Source: a virus. Taken from it: DNA of 64,000 bases. Made by a program: the position numbers and the translations under genes. How positions within the stretch are numbered: the first letter of the stretch is position 1; every line of letters starts with the position of its first letter. This document shows, piece after piece, positions 50,238-59,368 of the stretch. The notes below the pieces were generated by a model, which did not search any database, was not told where the DNA came from, and was given only the letters and a program-made list of their open reading frames with translations. The stretch is taken from IMG/VR virus record IMGVR_UViG_3300031257_000001, positions 1-64,000 of that record. One strand, given 5' to 3'.

Positions 50238-51056
50238 ATGGGACTTGGACACGCTGCCATAGGCATCGGTGCGACACTCTTAAGCAAATTCCTGTCGCTC
50301 AAGACGTGGACGCTCACAAACAACGACAGCCGTGAGGTACTCAAAGGTCAGTTCCCGGCTGAAAATGTTACCCGAGGTGCTGGGAGCAATTACCAAGTCA
50401 CAACCGCACTGAATCGCCAGAATCCCATTATCCAGTTTATCAATGGCGAGTTGGACACATTGAGCGTCCAGTCGCGCTTCTGGCGCAAAGATCTGTTCGA
50501 TGAGGCTCCCACCGACCGCATCGACAAGCTTCTGGAATGGACTCGTGTTGACAAAAAGCTCAGACGGCCGCCGATATTGACTTTTGCTCTGGGCGATGGC
50601 TTGGGACTTACGATGCAAGTTGTCCTGGAAAAGGTGGACAGCATCGTGTATGGGAACCCGAACGCGCTAGGTGGCATCCGCGAGGTTTCGTTCAGTCTGT
50701 CGATGCGTTCGCAGGTTCCGTTCGACATCAACGAGACCGAGGTTACCGACACACGTTATCACCGCGTCAAAGAAGGTGAATTCTATGAGTTGATTGCACA
50801 ACGTGAGTATGGCAATCCCATGCTAGGGATCTTCATCCGGCGTTTACATCCGACCAAGCCGATCGCAAACCCTGGTGATGTGGTGAAACTCCCGGCAGTT
50901 GAGACTGCCAGAATTGCCGATTTACAACCTGACAGTACCCCTCTCAAAACAGCATTTGGCAACAAGGACACAGAACAGCGACGGAACCGCATTCGGCATT
51001 TTGAATTACGTTCTGAATCCAGCGTGTCGTTTCTGTTCCAGTCGGCAAGGAAGTGA
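50238..51056 (+). CDS. Baseplate protein with LysM-like (gpX-type) domain
   Basis: A 272-residue protein. N-terminal 170 residues are beta-rich. Around residues 175-225, TRYHRVKEGEFYELIAQREY then PTKPIANPGDVVKLPAVE reads as a LysM-like unit, the form found in phage tail protein X and gp53-like baseplate proteins. It likely links the tape measure/tube end to the baseplate hub. Confidence 0.7.
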   Translation: MGLGHAAIGIGATLLSKFLSLKTWTLTNNDSREVLKGQFPAENVTRGAGSNYQVTTALNRQNPIIQFINGELDTLSVQSRFWRKDLFDEAPTDRIDKLLEWTRVDKKLRRPPILTFALGDGLGLTMQVVLEKVDSIVYGNPNALGGIREVSFSLSMRSQVPFDINETEVTDTRYHRVKEGEFYELIAQREYGNPMLGIFIRRLHPTKPIANPGDVVKLPAVETARIADLQPDSTPLKTAFGNKDTEQRRNRIRHFELRSESSVSFLFQSARK

Positions 51057-51061
51057 TGTAG

Positions 51062-52465
51062 ATGGTTGATGGTTCGGCCGGAGCAGCATCGGGAGCTTCT
51101 GCATATGGTGAATCCAAATCAGTCTCACCATATGCTCCTGGTGACATCTCATCAAATGCTATTGGTTACACATTGAGCGTCAACAACAAGGCGATCAATG
51201 CAGGGATCCGACGGCTCGTCCAGCGCGTGGAATTCGAGTCCAGCGACGGCATGGCGGACCTTGCCCGGCTCAATATCATCGACCCCATTGACGACCAAGG
51301 GAACCTCCCCATCCGCGATTCCCAGACGTTCGCAGTCGGCAACACGCTCGGAATCTTTGGCGGATATGGCGGAAACATCAAGCACATCGGCCATGCTGTT
51401 ATTCGCAGAGTCCGCACGGTGTACCCGCAGGAGGGACAACCCACAATGCAGATTGTGGGTTACAGTCGTGACTCCGAAATGGCAGATAACAGTCCACCAC
51501 CTCTGACTGATGTGGAACAGGCGGAGCAGGAGGCAATCCAGGAGGCGCAAGGCGGAGGGCGGAAGCGCCGGGGGAAGGGCCCGAAGCCGGGCCGGCGCTT
51601 CGCTGACGCCAAGTTCAGCGAAGCTGTGCGGTTACGGGCTGAACAGTATGGGTTCGATATTGATGTGGATGACACTCCGGATCCGCCCCACGACTTCATC
51701 CAGAAGGTCGGCCTGTCGGACTATGACTTTGTACAGGGGCTGTCGAACATCACGGGCTTCATGTTCTGGGTAGATTCCAACAAGGATGGCAAGTGGATGC
51801 TCCACTTCAAGGATCCCGACAAGATCAAGCCTGGAGACCTCGGGCAAGACAAGGAGCACAACTTCAAGTGGAATGAGGGTGACTTCTCCACGCTGCTGAC
51901 TTTCGAGCCCGAGATTGCCATTCAGGGCTCGGTCACACAATTCAAGGCGGTGGCCAAGGACGCCATCACCGGGCAAACAGTGGAAGTGGATCTCAAGGAG
52001 GATGCGGACACGCCCGACCCGGTGAGCCCTCCCGGCGGCTCAACGTTCGACCTGGACAACCCGCCTCAGCTGCGAGAGGTCGGGCAGAACGTCGTGACTG
52101 GCGAGCTGGTCTCTGGTTCGTCCATCAAGCTGTACGTGGGCGACTTCAGCTTTGGGATCAAGGCGAACCGGCGCTTCAAGGATGCTGACGAGCTGTCCCG
52201 ATGGGCTCGCCAGTGGTGGCGACGGAACCGCGACAACTTCATCCAGGCACGCTGCCGCCTCATCGGCGTGGAGACGCTCCGCGCCCGCCAGACGCACGTC
52301 CTCAGCGGGGTGGGCGTGGCCCTCACAGGTCAGTACTACTTTACGCGGGTGAGACACACATTCGATGGGAACGGCTACAGTCTCGACTGCAATGTGCGGA
52401 AGATCATCGTGGCACCACCCCCGGCGGCGTCTGTGGCGTTTCTGAGTCCACCGGGAGCCTTTTGA
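51062..52465 (+). CDS. Baseplate hub protein (gpD/gp27-like)
   Basis: A 467-residue protein. Beta-barrel domains with DMADLARLNIID-like core (GMADLARLNIIDPIDDQGNL), ADAKFSEAVRLRAEQYGFDI and DYDFVQGLSNITGFMFWVDS are characteristic of phage late control D/gp27 hub proteins. A basic Gly/Arg linker (GGGRKRRGKGPKPGRR) lies between domains. It forms the trimeric hub that holds the spike. Confidence 0.8.
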   Translation: MVDGSAGAASGASAYGESKSVSPYAPGDISSNAIGYTLSVNNKAINAGIRRLVQRVEFESSDGMADLARLNIIDPIDDQGNLPIRDSQTFAVGNTLGIFGGYGGNIKHIGHAVIRRVRTVYPQEGQPTMQIVGYSRDSEMADNSPPPLTDVEQAEQEAIQEAQGGGRKRRGKGPKPGRRFADAKFSEAVRLRAEQYGFDIDVDDTPDPPHDFIQKVGLSDYDFVQGLSNITGFMFWVDSNKDGKWMLHFKDPDKIKPGDLGQDKEHNFKWNEGDFSTLLTFEPEIAIQGSVTQFKAVAKDAITGQTVEVDLKEDADTPDPVSPPGGSTFDLDNPPQLREVGQNVVTGELVSGSSIKLYVGDFSFGIKANRRFKDADELSRWARQWWRRNRDNFIQARCRLIGVETLRARQTHVLSGVGVALTGQYYFTRVRHTFDGNGYSLDCNVRKIIVAPPPAASVAFLSPPGAF

Positions 52466-53454
52466 TGGGCGTCATCCGCGAAACATACCTGGCCACTGTC
52501 TCGACCAACGATGACCCCGAGAAGCGCGGACGCATCAAGGTGCTGTGCACGCAACTGATGGGAAGTGAGGATGAGGAATGCCCTGTTTGGGTGGATCCCA
52601 TCTTCGATTGGGGCTGGTTCGTCATCCCGGACCCGGGAGAGATTGTCGAAGTGGAGGTGTCCACTGGCTCGACCGAGGACGAGCAACTGGGCCAATTCTC
52701 CATCGACAATCTCGACATCCGGTGGCGTCAAACTCGTGAGTATGGCAACGAGGAAGCTGAAGAGGACAGCTTGAAGCGCCCCATTCCGGAGGACTTCACA
52801 TCCACCAACTATGGCAAGCGTCGTGGCTTCGCCACGCCGTTGGGCCATCTCATCATGTTCGATGACACACCCGATGATCCCAAGCTGTCGATCTCGTGGA
52901 TCGATGGCGACAGCGATGACCCAACCTACGCGTTCTTAACGTTTGACAAGCAGGGCGTGAAGCTCGCTTCCAAGCCGCATGGCGACGATAAGGTTCAGCA
53001 CTGCCTGTTCTTCAACCACGAAACTGGTGAGATTTCAATCATCGATTCGACCGGCAACTCTATCAGCACGATGCCGAACGGGATCAAGATTGTAGCTGCC
53101 AAGGATGGCGCGAGCGACGCCAACATCGAAGTCAAGAATGACGGCGTGATCCAGATCCTGGGCGGGAAGCAGGTGACGGTGTCGTCTGGATCCATTCAAT
53201 TGGACGCCGGGCTTCCAGGAGCTGTGCTGCTTGGATCTGGTCCTGCTACTGCTATCGTTGATCAAGCTATCAAAGGGACTTCGTTCCATGCACTGCTGAC
53301 TCCGTTGTGGACTGCTATGGCAGCAGGCGCAGCAGGCGGTGGTTTGATTACGCCTGCACAGGTAATGGCATGGTGCAACGCAGTGGCAGTAGCCGCTGTC
53401 ACCGCAGTGGCAGGGTTGGCTACCACCCTAAGCACTGATGTGAAGTTGAAATGA
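52465..53454 (+). CDS. Baseplate spike protein (gpV/gp5-like)
   Basis: A 329-residue protein from ATG 52465 (TGATG overlap). Residues 5-90 are the gp5 OB-fold (YLATVSTNDDPEKRGRIKVL, then FVIPDPGEIVEVEVSTGS). A beta-helix-like stretch (about 180-250; DGIQILGGKQVTVSSGSIQL-like repeats) should form the needle. The end (SFHALLTPLWTAMAAGAAGG) is helical. No lysozyme domain is present. It punctures the outer membrane. Confidence 0.8.
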   Translation: MGVIRETYLATVSTNDDPEKRGRIKVLCTQLMGSEDEECPVWVDPIFDWGWFVIPDPGEIVEVEVSTGSTEDEQLGQFSIDNLDIRWRQTREYGNEEAEEDSLKRPIPEDFTSTNYGKRRGFATPLGHLIMFDDTPDDPKLSISWIDGDSDDPTYAFLTFDKQGVKLASKPHGDDKVQHCLFFNHETGEISIIDSTGNSISTMPNGIKIVAAKDGASDANIEVKNDGVIQILGGKQVTVSSGSIQLDAGLPGAVLLGSGPATAIVDQAIKGTSFHALLTPLWTAMAAGAAGGGLITPAQVMAWCNAVAVAAVTAVAGLATTLSTDVKLK

Positions 53455-53780
53455 GATCACGTTGTGCATTCCCACCATTCCCACCAACCATCAGCCTCCC
53501 CATCCCCATCCCAGGACTCCCGCAGATCCCTGCGATCCCTACGCTACCCATCCCGCCATTCGGTGTGGCAGTCAAGTTCCCACCAACCATCAGCCTCCCC
53601 ATCCCCATCCCAGGACTCCCGCAGATCCCTGCGATCCCTACGCTACCCATCCCGCCATTCGGTGTGGCAGTCAAGTTCCCACCAACCATCAGCCTCCCCA
53701 TCCCCATCCCAGGACTCCCGCAGATCCCTGCGATCCCTACGCTACCATTCTTCCCCCCATTGTGCCCCATCGATCCTTGA
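53451..53780 (+). CDS. Proline-rich repeat protein at the spike position
   Basis: A 109-residue protein, ATGA overlap with the spike gene. Three 33-residue repeats (PPTISLPIPIPGLPQIPAIP, TLPIPPFGVAVKF) are encoded by near-identical 99-bp DNA units. Nearly a third of the residues are Pro, alternating with Ile/Leu, so a polyproline rod is likely. Cys residues stand near both ends. The slot after the spike is where PAAR-type tip proteins usually lie, but no PAAR motif is present. Short Pro-rich baseplate proteins occur in other phages. Confidence 0.65.
   Translation: MRSRCAFPPFPPTISLPIPIPGLPQIPAIPTLPIPPFGVAVKFPPTISLPIPIPGLPQIPAIPTLPIPPFGVAVKFPPTISLPIPIPGLPQIPAIPTLPFFPPLCPIDP
53480..53746 (+). 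repeat. 99-bp tandem repeat, about 2.7 copies
   Basis: Units start at 53480, 53579 and 53678; the first two are full, the third matches for about 69 bp. They look identical to each other by eye, within the coding sequence of the Pro-rich protein and in frame (33 codons). Confidence 0.9.
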
Positions 53781-53789
53781 GGTTGTGCC

Positions 53790-54191
53790 ATGCCGACAGG
53801 ACTAGCTGTACCAGGACGAACCAACACCGGCGGCGGAATGCTCGTGAGCCGGACGGAAGACCAGGATCAGAGCATCATCAAGCTCGCCCTCGGTGATGAC
53901 TTCAGCGACAACCCATTCCAGGTGGGAATCGGCCTTGGGATTGGGCATGTCTTTGGTGTGAACGATCCAGCGTTACGTGCATTGATCATGTCCAGGCTCA
54001 TCCCCATGTTCAAGCGATTTGAAGCATTGAAGCGTTTCAAGCTCCGGACGGAAACGCTTCAATGGGAGGAAGGTGAGGAAGGTGGGCCCGTCCTCAGCTT
54101 CAAGTACGTCAACTTGGAGACGGATGAAGAGCGCGACTTCAGGCGTAGCCTCCGCCAGGCGAGCGGAGCCATTAACCCAGGGACGGTGTAG
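53790..54191 (+). CDS. Baseplate wedge protein (gp25/gpW-like)
   Basis: A 133-residue protein. SQSIIKLALGDDFSDNPFQV-like start followed by LIPMFKRFEALKRFKLRTET and a terminal beta region fit gp25/gpW-like baseplate proteins in size and position between spike and J. It would attach the sheath to the wedge. Confidence 0.6.
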   Translation: MPTGLAVPGRTNTGGGMLVSRTEDQDQSIIKLALGDDFSDNPFQVGIGLGIGHVFGVNDPALRALIMSRLIPMFKRFEALKRFKLRTETLQWEEGEEGGPVLSFKYVNLETDEERDFRRSLRQASGAINPGTV

Positions 54192-54193
54192 AC

Positions 54194-56371
54194 ATGGCCG
54201 GGACCCAGATTGAGATTCCCAGTTTCAACTTTGCGGCATTCTTCTATCCGCAAATCTTGGAGTCATTGCTAGTCTTCAAGCGGCAGAACGTCCCTGAGCT
54301 CACCGACGAAAGTGAGTTTGAGCCGTCCATCCAGCTGCTCCGTGCGTTCGCGCTGGTCGGGCACTTGAACAACGTGTTGGCGGACATGATCGCCAACGAG
54401 AGCACCTTGCCCACGGCGAAGCTCCCTGAGACCGTGCGCAACATGCTCCGCCTCATCGACTTCGAGTTGCGCCCGGCGACTCCGGCCGCGGTGGAAGTGA
54501 TCTTGGATCTCTCACGGGTGTTCACCGTGTCTCGGCAGGTGGTCCCGGAGCGAGCCCAGTATGCCACGCGCCGGACCGAAGGCGACAACGTCATCATCTA
54601 CTTCGAGTCGCTGTCATCGCTGACCATCGATCGCACAGATGAGTTCACGGCCGTTCTGGCCACCCCGGACGGAACCACCTTCACAGACTACACGACCCAG
54701 GCGAATACCGGGACCACGTTCACTCCGTGGACCGCGCCGGCGCCCGGCGGTGCCATCTACTTTGGACACGCACAAGTCCAGCACAACCGGCTCGACCTGG
54801 ACGTGATCACTGCCCCTGGCGAGATCACGAATGCGGTGTGGGAGTTCTTTGACGGCGACTACCGCGATGTGGCACCCGATACCATGATCAACGTCGGTGG
54901 GGGCGTGCTTCGCTTCAACATCAACGACCTCCTGGGCGATCAGAACCGGGCCGGCGCGGAAGTGCGTGTCCAACTCAACGAAACCACGACAAGCGAGACG
55001 GCCACGAGCCAGTGGGACGGATCCAACAACTATGTGGAGACCAACCTTCTGGGGCAGGCGTCGCCCTCCACCGATGCGGTCGACTACACGGTGGGCGTCC
55101 AGTGGCAAGAGTTGGACAACGTCAATGACGAGACGCAACTGCTGGGCCAGACCGGCACGAATCTTGTGGAATTCGATCTGCCGCAGAACGAGCTGCGCGC
55201 ATGGCGCGCGACCGAGGTGGACGGCGTGGAGTCATTCTGGCTCCGCCTGCGGATCGTGGAAACGTCCGGAGCAGCACAGGTCCAACTGGGTCGAATCCGC
55301 ATGGATGAGGGCGACCAGTACGTGATGACGGAGGCGATCCAGGGACGTTCCATCATCGCTGAAACATTGGGGTCGAGCAACGGCGACGCCAACCAGCGCT
55401 TCCCGACCACGTCCAACGCCTTCATCCTGAACTCGCAGACGCTTCGCGTGGATTCCGAGGTTTGGGTGCAGGTGGAGAACTTCCTGTCATCGAGGCCACA
55501 AGACAAGCACTATGTGGTGGAGCTTGGCCAACGGGACCGAGCCACCATCGTGTTTGGCGACGGCGTGAACGGACGCATCCCAGACGTTGGCCAGGGCAAC
55601 ATCGAGATGGACTACAGGTTCGGCGCTGCCGATGACGGCAACGTGGGCGCCCGGACTGTAACCGTGGACAAGACAGGCCTGACCTTCATCAACGGATTGT
55701 TCAATCCACGCCCCGGCGCCGGCTGGGCAGAGGCGCAGTCTGATTCACCGGCGAGCCTGGAAAAGGCAAAGGTGGAGGGGCCGGCGAGTTTGCGCGCCAG
55801 AGAGGTGGCGATCAGCCCGACCGACATGGAACAGATGGTCACAAGATTCGTCCAGGAGGATGGATCTAGCCCGTTCAGCCGGGCCGTTGCAATTGAAGAG
55901 GGTTTCGGCCCCAAGACCGTGGAGTTGGTTGTGGTGGCCCGAGGCGGAGGACAGGCGACCGGGGGGCAGCTGGAAGCGCTCGACACATTCTTCAACGGCG
56001 ACCCGACCGCCGTGCCGCCGCTTCCCAAGCGCATGGTCGCCAACCAAGAAGTCACCAGCGTCAACTTTGATCCGGAACCCATCAACGTTGAAGCAATCGT
56101 GACGGCCCCGGCCAACATCACGGCAGCGCAAGTTCGCAACCAGCTTGCCGCCATCCTTCAGCCGGAAGCGATCAAGGAAGATGGCGTGACTTTTGTGTGG
56201 GTGTTCGGCGCTGAGATCCCGCGGAGCCGCATCATCCACGAGATATTCGAGACTGACCCGACCATCGGGAAGGTGGTCCTCAACGTGCCAGCGACTGACA
56301 CACAGCTCCAAAGGCGGCAACTTCCCGCCAACGGGACGTTCACAATCACGATGGTGGAGGCAACAAGCTAA
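54194..56371 (+). CDS. Baseplate J-like wedge protein
   Basis: A 725-residue protein. The N-terminal helices (LLRAFALVGHLNNVLADMIA, TAKLPETVRNMLRLIDFELR) and the C-terminal beta/alpha region (DGSSPFSRAVAIEEGFGPKT, EVTSVNFDPEPINVEAIVTA) match J-like/gp47 baseplate proteins. The middle 300 residues hold two beta-sandwich insertions. It forms the wedge of the baseplate. Confidence 0.8.
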   Translation: MAGTQIEIPSFNFAAFFYPQILESLLVFKRQNVPELTDESEFEPSIQLLRAFALVGHLNNVLADMIANESTLPTAKLPETVRNMLRLIDFELRPATPAAVEVILDLSRVFTVSRQVVPERAQYATRRTEGDNVIIYFESLSSLTIDRTDEFTAVLATPDGTTFTDYTTQANTGTTFTPWTAPAPGGAIYFGHAQVQHNRLDLDVITAPGEITNAVWEFFDGDYRDVAPDTMINVGGGVLRFNINDLLGDQNRAGAEVRVQLNETTTSETATSQWDGSNNYVETNLLGQASPSTDAVDYTVGVQWQELDNVNDETQLLGQTGTNLVEFDLPQNELRAWRATEVDGVESFWLRLRIVETSGAAQVQLGRIRMDEGDQYVMTEAIQGRSIIAETLGSSNGDANQRFPTTSNAFILNSQTLRVDSEVWVQVENFLSSRPQDKHYVVELGQRDRATIVFGDGVNGRIPDVGQGNIEMDYRFGAADDGNVGARTVTVDKTGLTFINGLFNPRPGAGWAEAQSDSPASLEKAKVEGPASLRAREVAISPTDMEQMVTRFVQEDGSSPFSRAVAIEEGFGPKTVELVVVARGGGQATGGQLEALDTFFNGDPTAVPPLPKRMVANQEVTSVNFDPEPINVEAIVTAPANITAAQVRNQLAAILQPEAIKEDGVTFVWVFGAEIPRSRIIHEIFETDPTIGKVVLNVPATDTQLQRRQLPANGTFTITMVEATS

Positions 56372-56799
56372 TGTCCATTACCAATGCAACCGCGAATGCC
56401 GCGCTGGACAAGTTCCTGGGCCAACCCATCTCGGGCGGAGGGCTTTGGCCGTCAACTGTGTACATCGGTTTGCTCCTCGCAGAGCCCAATCCAGACGGCA
56501 GCGGGGTGGTCGAGCCCTCCGGCGGTCTTGCGTACTCACGCCCGGGCGTCACCAACTCAATAGCCGAGTGGCCTGGCGCCACATCGCGCCAGAAGACACA
56601 CGCCAGCGACATCGTGTTTCCGCAGGCCATCGGCGGCAACTGGGGAACCATCACCCACGTGGGGATCTTTGACGCCGCTTCCGGAGGTAGCCTCTTGGCC
56701 TACGGGCCGCTTCAGACTGCTCGCCCTGTCAACGAAACTGACATCTTCAGGTTCATGGCAGGATTCGCTCCGCTGACACTCACATTCCCGGCTAGCTGA
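56371..56799 (+). CDS. Baseplate/fibre-associated small protein
   Basis: A 142-residue protein. STVYIGLLLAEPNPDGSGVV, LAYSRPGVTNSIAEWPGATS, DIVFPQAIGGNWGTITHVGI and LTLTFPAS follow the widespread phage 'YxAL ... GYAR ... FP-at-W-x-VTHxGI' family, found in tail fibre genes. Probably a small beta fold in the distal baseplate. Confidence 0.7.
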   Translation: MSITNATANAALDKFLGQPISGGGLWPSTVYIGLLLAEPNPDGSGVVEPSGGLAYSRPGVTNSIAEWPGATSRQKTHASDIVFPQAIGGNWGTITHVGIFDAASGGSLLAYGPLQTARPVNETDIFRFMAGFAPLTLTFPAS

Positions 56800-59357
56800 T
56801 GGCATTCATCGACGAACCAGCAACGATCACCATCCAGCTGATCAGCAACGCGAAGGGCTCGCTGATCTTCGCGCCTGTTGGCGGCGTCGCGATGGAGATC
56901 CCGGCGACCCTGCTGACTGGCAATCTCGTTCAGCCGGTGGTGGTGGTTCGTGCCCGCGCTCTGTCTCCCAACCGTGTCCGCATCGACTTCGATGGGCCGT
57001 TGGACACCAACAGCCAATTGCTGGATCGTGAGAACTACAAGATCACGCCCACCGCCGGCGGAGCCATCGTCACCATCTTGAGCGTCCACGAGCCTTCCAG
57101 CGCATCACCTCTGTTCATCGAGTTGGAAGTCACCGAGATGACGGACGGCTCGGCATACGAGGCCATTGTCAACGACGGCTCCACAGACCCGGTGACCTCG
57201 GATAGCGTCCCAGTCACCTCCACGCCCGAAGCGTTCACAGGGCTCGGTGAAATCCCATTTGTGCTGTTGGTCATCGCGGCTTCCGAGACCACAGCAGAGG
57301 TGCGCTTCAGCGAGACCATGCGAGCGTTCGGTGACATCACGGACCCGAGCAGCTACAGCTTTGACTTGGGTCTAATCGTGGAGGAAGTGCTACTGGTGTC
57401 CGGAAGCACGGTGACGCTTCAGACTTCAGCACAGAACCCGGGAACGCTGTACACGGCAACCATCACCGGGTCATTCGAGGATGGCTCAAAGAACCCACTG
57501 GTGGTACCGGCCACCAGCCCGATGCTAGGGTTTGTCGAGGGGTTGCCCGATCCGGAGGCGTTGAACCTCCGCATGTACAACTTCCTGATCCAGGGGATGC
57601 GCAACGAGGACCAGCGCGTGGGCGAGCAGTTCTGGGAGCGCTACCTGGAGGGTCCGCAAGTCAGCTGGAAGGTCACCACGGGCGTCATCCTGGCCATCCC
57701 GCTTCTGTGGAGTGTGACCGAGATTCCAGATGAGTTCTTGCGCTACCTCAAGAACATCGTGGGGTGGACGGACGATCTGAACGCCATCACAGACGCGCTG
57801 GATTCGGCCACGCTTAGAAGGCTGATCGCCAACTCAGTGGCGTTCTGGAAAACCCGTGGAAACGAGACCAGCACAGGGGACCTCCTGCGATTGATCACCG
57901 CGGAGCGTGTGCGCATTGTCAATTGGTTCCAGCTTCGGTTTATCGTGGGCGAGACGGAGCTCAGCCAGGAGTTTGAGGGGCACGATTATTGGATTACAAG
58001 ATTCCGTGATCTGGCCCGAGCGCCTGTACAGCTGTTGAACAGCATCGCGATTGTGCCGAGCGGCAGTCCTTATGTTGGAACAGTGGTGTCCAATGCGGAC
58101 GGGTTGCTATTGTTTGTGTCATCAACAGGGGCGATAGGCGACGTGCTAGTCGGTGGCAATCAAGCGTTGTTGTTGTCCAAACAGACCGCATCCGATGGAT
58201 ATGGTGAAGCTGCTGTATACTGGTATGGATCCGTAGCTGCCGGGACGCAATACACCATATTCAGCACAGATGACTTTTTTGTTGGCCAATATGAACTTGG
58301 CGGCGTTAGATCGTCGCACAGCACCATCGTCGATCTGACATCGTTCCCGGAAGGTGGTGACGAATTCACATCCACCATCCACAGTACGCAGGATGGAGAG
58401 ACTGTAGTTGTTGGATTCATTGCAAGGCGCGCTGGGGCATATGGTATCTATGTTGAAGAATCCAGCAATGTGGATGTTTTGAGCAGATCTAGCAATTCCA
58501 GCACCATAGGTGATGTTGGGGTGTTGTTGCCGCACGGCTTGGTTGGTGGCGTAACGTATGGATACACAGCTCCAAATGAATCGCTTAGGCCAAGCTATTC
58601 CACTGTTCTTATGGCAATGAGTATCCCTGGTGTTGATGCCGTCCCTAGGGAATACACATCCGGTGACGAATGTGTGTACAATGTGAGGATCGTGGATAGT
58701 GGCGATCTGAATCGTCAATTGGTCATCGACTTGCTCAAGCTGACGCGGCCGATTGGCGAGCGAATCGAGGTGGACTTTATCGCGTTCTTGGATGAGTTCA
58801 CGACGCCCGACGACAACAGCCAGTGGACGGGCAACACGACGATACAAGACGGGCATCTCACGGTGCTGACCGCGGACCCCGAGACATATGTGTCGCTGGA
58901 CCGCGCTTTCGATTGGACCAACTACGTGTTCACAGTTCGGATGCGGTGGCAAGGCGACTCGGCCGCCGTGCGGTTCTATCGCTCCGGTCCGGATGACTAT
59001 TATGAAGCGCAGCTGGACGTGGTTGCGAACACGCTCACCCTTGTCACGGTGCTCGCCGGGACCCCCACAACGCTCGCGACCGTGAATCTGGTGGACTTCG
59101 ATCTGGCGTTGCTCAATGATGTCTGGTACAGCCTCCGTGTGGAGGCATCGCCCGAAGGCACCAACGCCGTCATCAAAGTCGCCATTGATAACAATCAAAT
59201 CCTCGTGGAAGCCAACCCGGACCATGCCAACGGCTCGTTTGGGATAGTGGCCACCGGAACGCTCGCTGAATTGGACATCGCTGAGTTGTTCCTTAACCCG
59301 TTGGAATCATCTCGGATTGGACTCGGCAACGTCGTTGAGTCCAACTTTGACCTGTAA
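56799..59357 (+). CDS. Tail protein I-like wedge protein with fibre/adhesin domains
   Basis: An 852-residue protein, ATGA-type overlap. Residues about 60-245 look like two Ig-like beta domains (VVVRARALSPNRVRIDFDGP). Residues about 260-410 are the tail protein I/gp48-like part (LRRLIANSVAFWKTRGNETS, TGDLLRLITAERVRIVNWFQ). Then several beta domains follow, the last (about 660-840) concanavalin/LamG-like (DGHLTVLTADPETYVSLDRA). It joins the baseplate wedge to fibres and may bind glycans. Confidence 0.7.
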   Translation: MAFIDEPATITIQLISNAKGSLIFAPVGGVAMEIPATLLTGNLVQPVVVVRARALSPNRVRIDFDGPLDTNSQLLDRENYKITPTAGGAIVTILSVHEPSSASPLFIELEVTEMTDGSAYEAIVNDGSTDPVTSDSVPVTSTPEAFTGLGEIPFVLLVIAASETTAEVRFSETMRAFGDITDPSSYSFDLGLIVEEVLLVSGSTVTLQTSAQNPGTLYTATITGSFEDGSKNPLVVPATSPMLGFVEGLPDPEALNLRMYNFLIQGMRNEDQRVGEQFWERYLEGPQVSWKVTTGVILAIPLLWSVTEIPDEFLRYLKNIVGWTDDLNAITDALDSATLRRLIANSVAFWKTRGNETSTGDLLRLITAERVRIVNWFQLRFIVGETELSQEFEGHDYWITRFRDLARAPVQLLNSIAIVPSGSPYVGTVVSNADGLLLFVSSTGAIGDVLVGGNQALLLSKQTASDGYGEAAVYWYGSVAAGTQYTIFSTDDFFVGQYELGGVRSSHSTIVDLTSFPEGGDEFTSTIHSTQDGETVVVGFIARRAGAYGIYVEESSNVDVLSRSSNSSTIGDVGVLLPHGLVGGVTYGYTAPNESLRPSYSTVLMAMSIPGVDAVPREYTSGDECVYNVRIVDSGDLNRQLVIDLLKLTRPIGERIEVDFIAFLDEFTTPDDNSQWTGNTTIQDGHLTVLTADPETYVSLDRAFDWTNYVFTVRMRWQGDSAAVRFYRSGPDDYYEAQLDVVANTLTLVTVLAGTPTTLATVNLVDFDLALLNDVWYSLRVEASPEGTNAVIKVAIDNNQILVEANPDHANGSFGIVATGTLAELDIAELFLNPLESSRIGLGNVVESNFDL

Positions 59358-59368
59358 GGGCCCTCCCC

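Noticed and set aside
53480-53746. CRISPR-like regularly spaced repeat
   Set aside because: The units are contiguous 99-bp tandem copies without spacers and are in frame within a coding gene.
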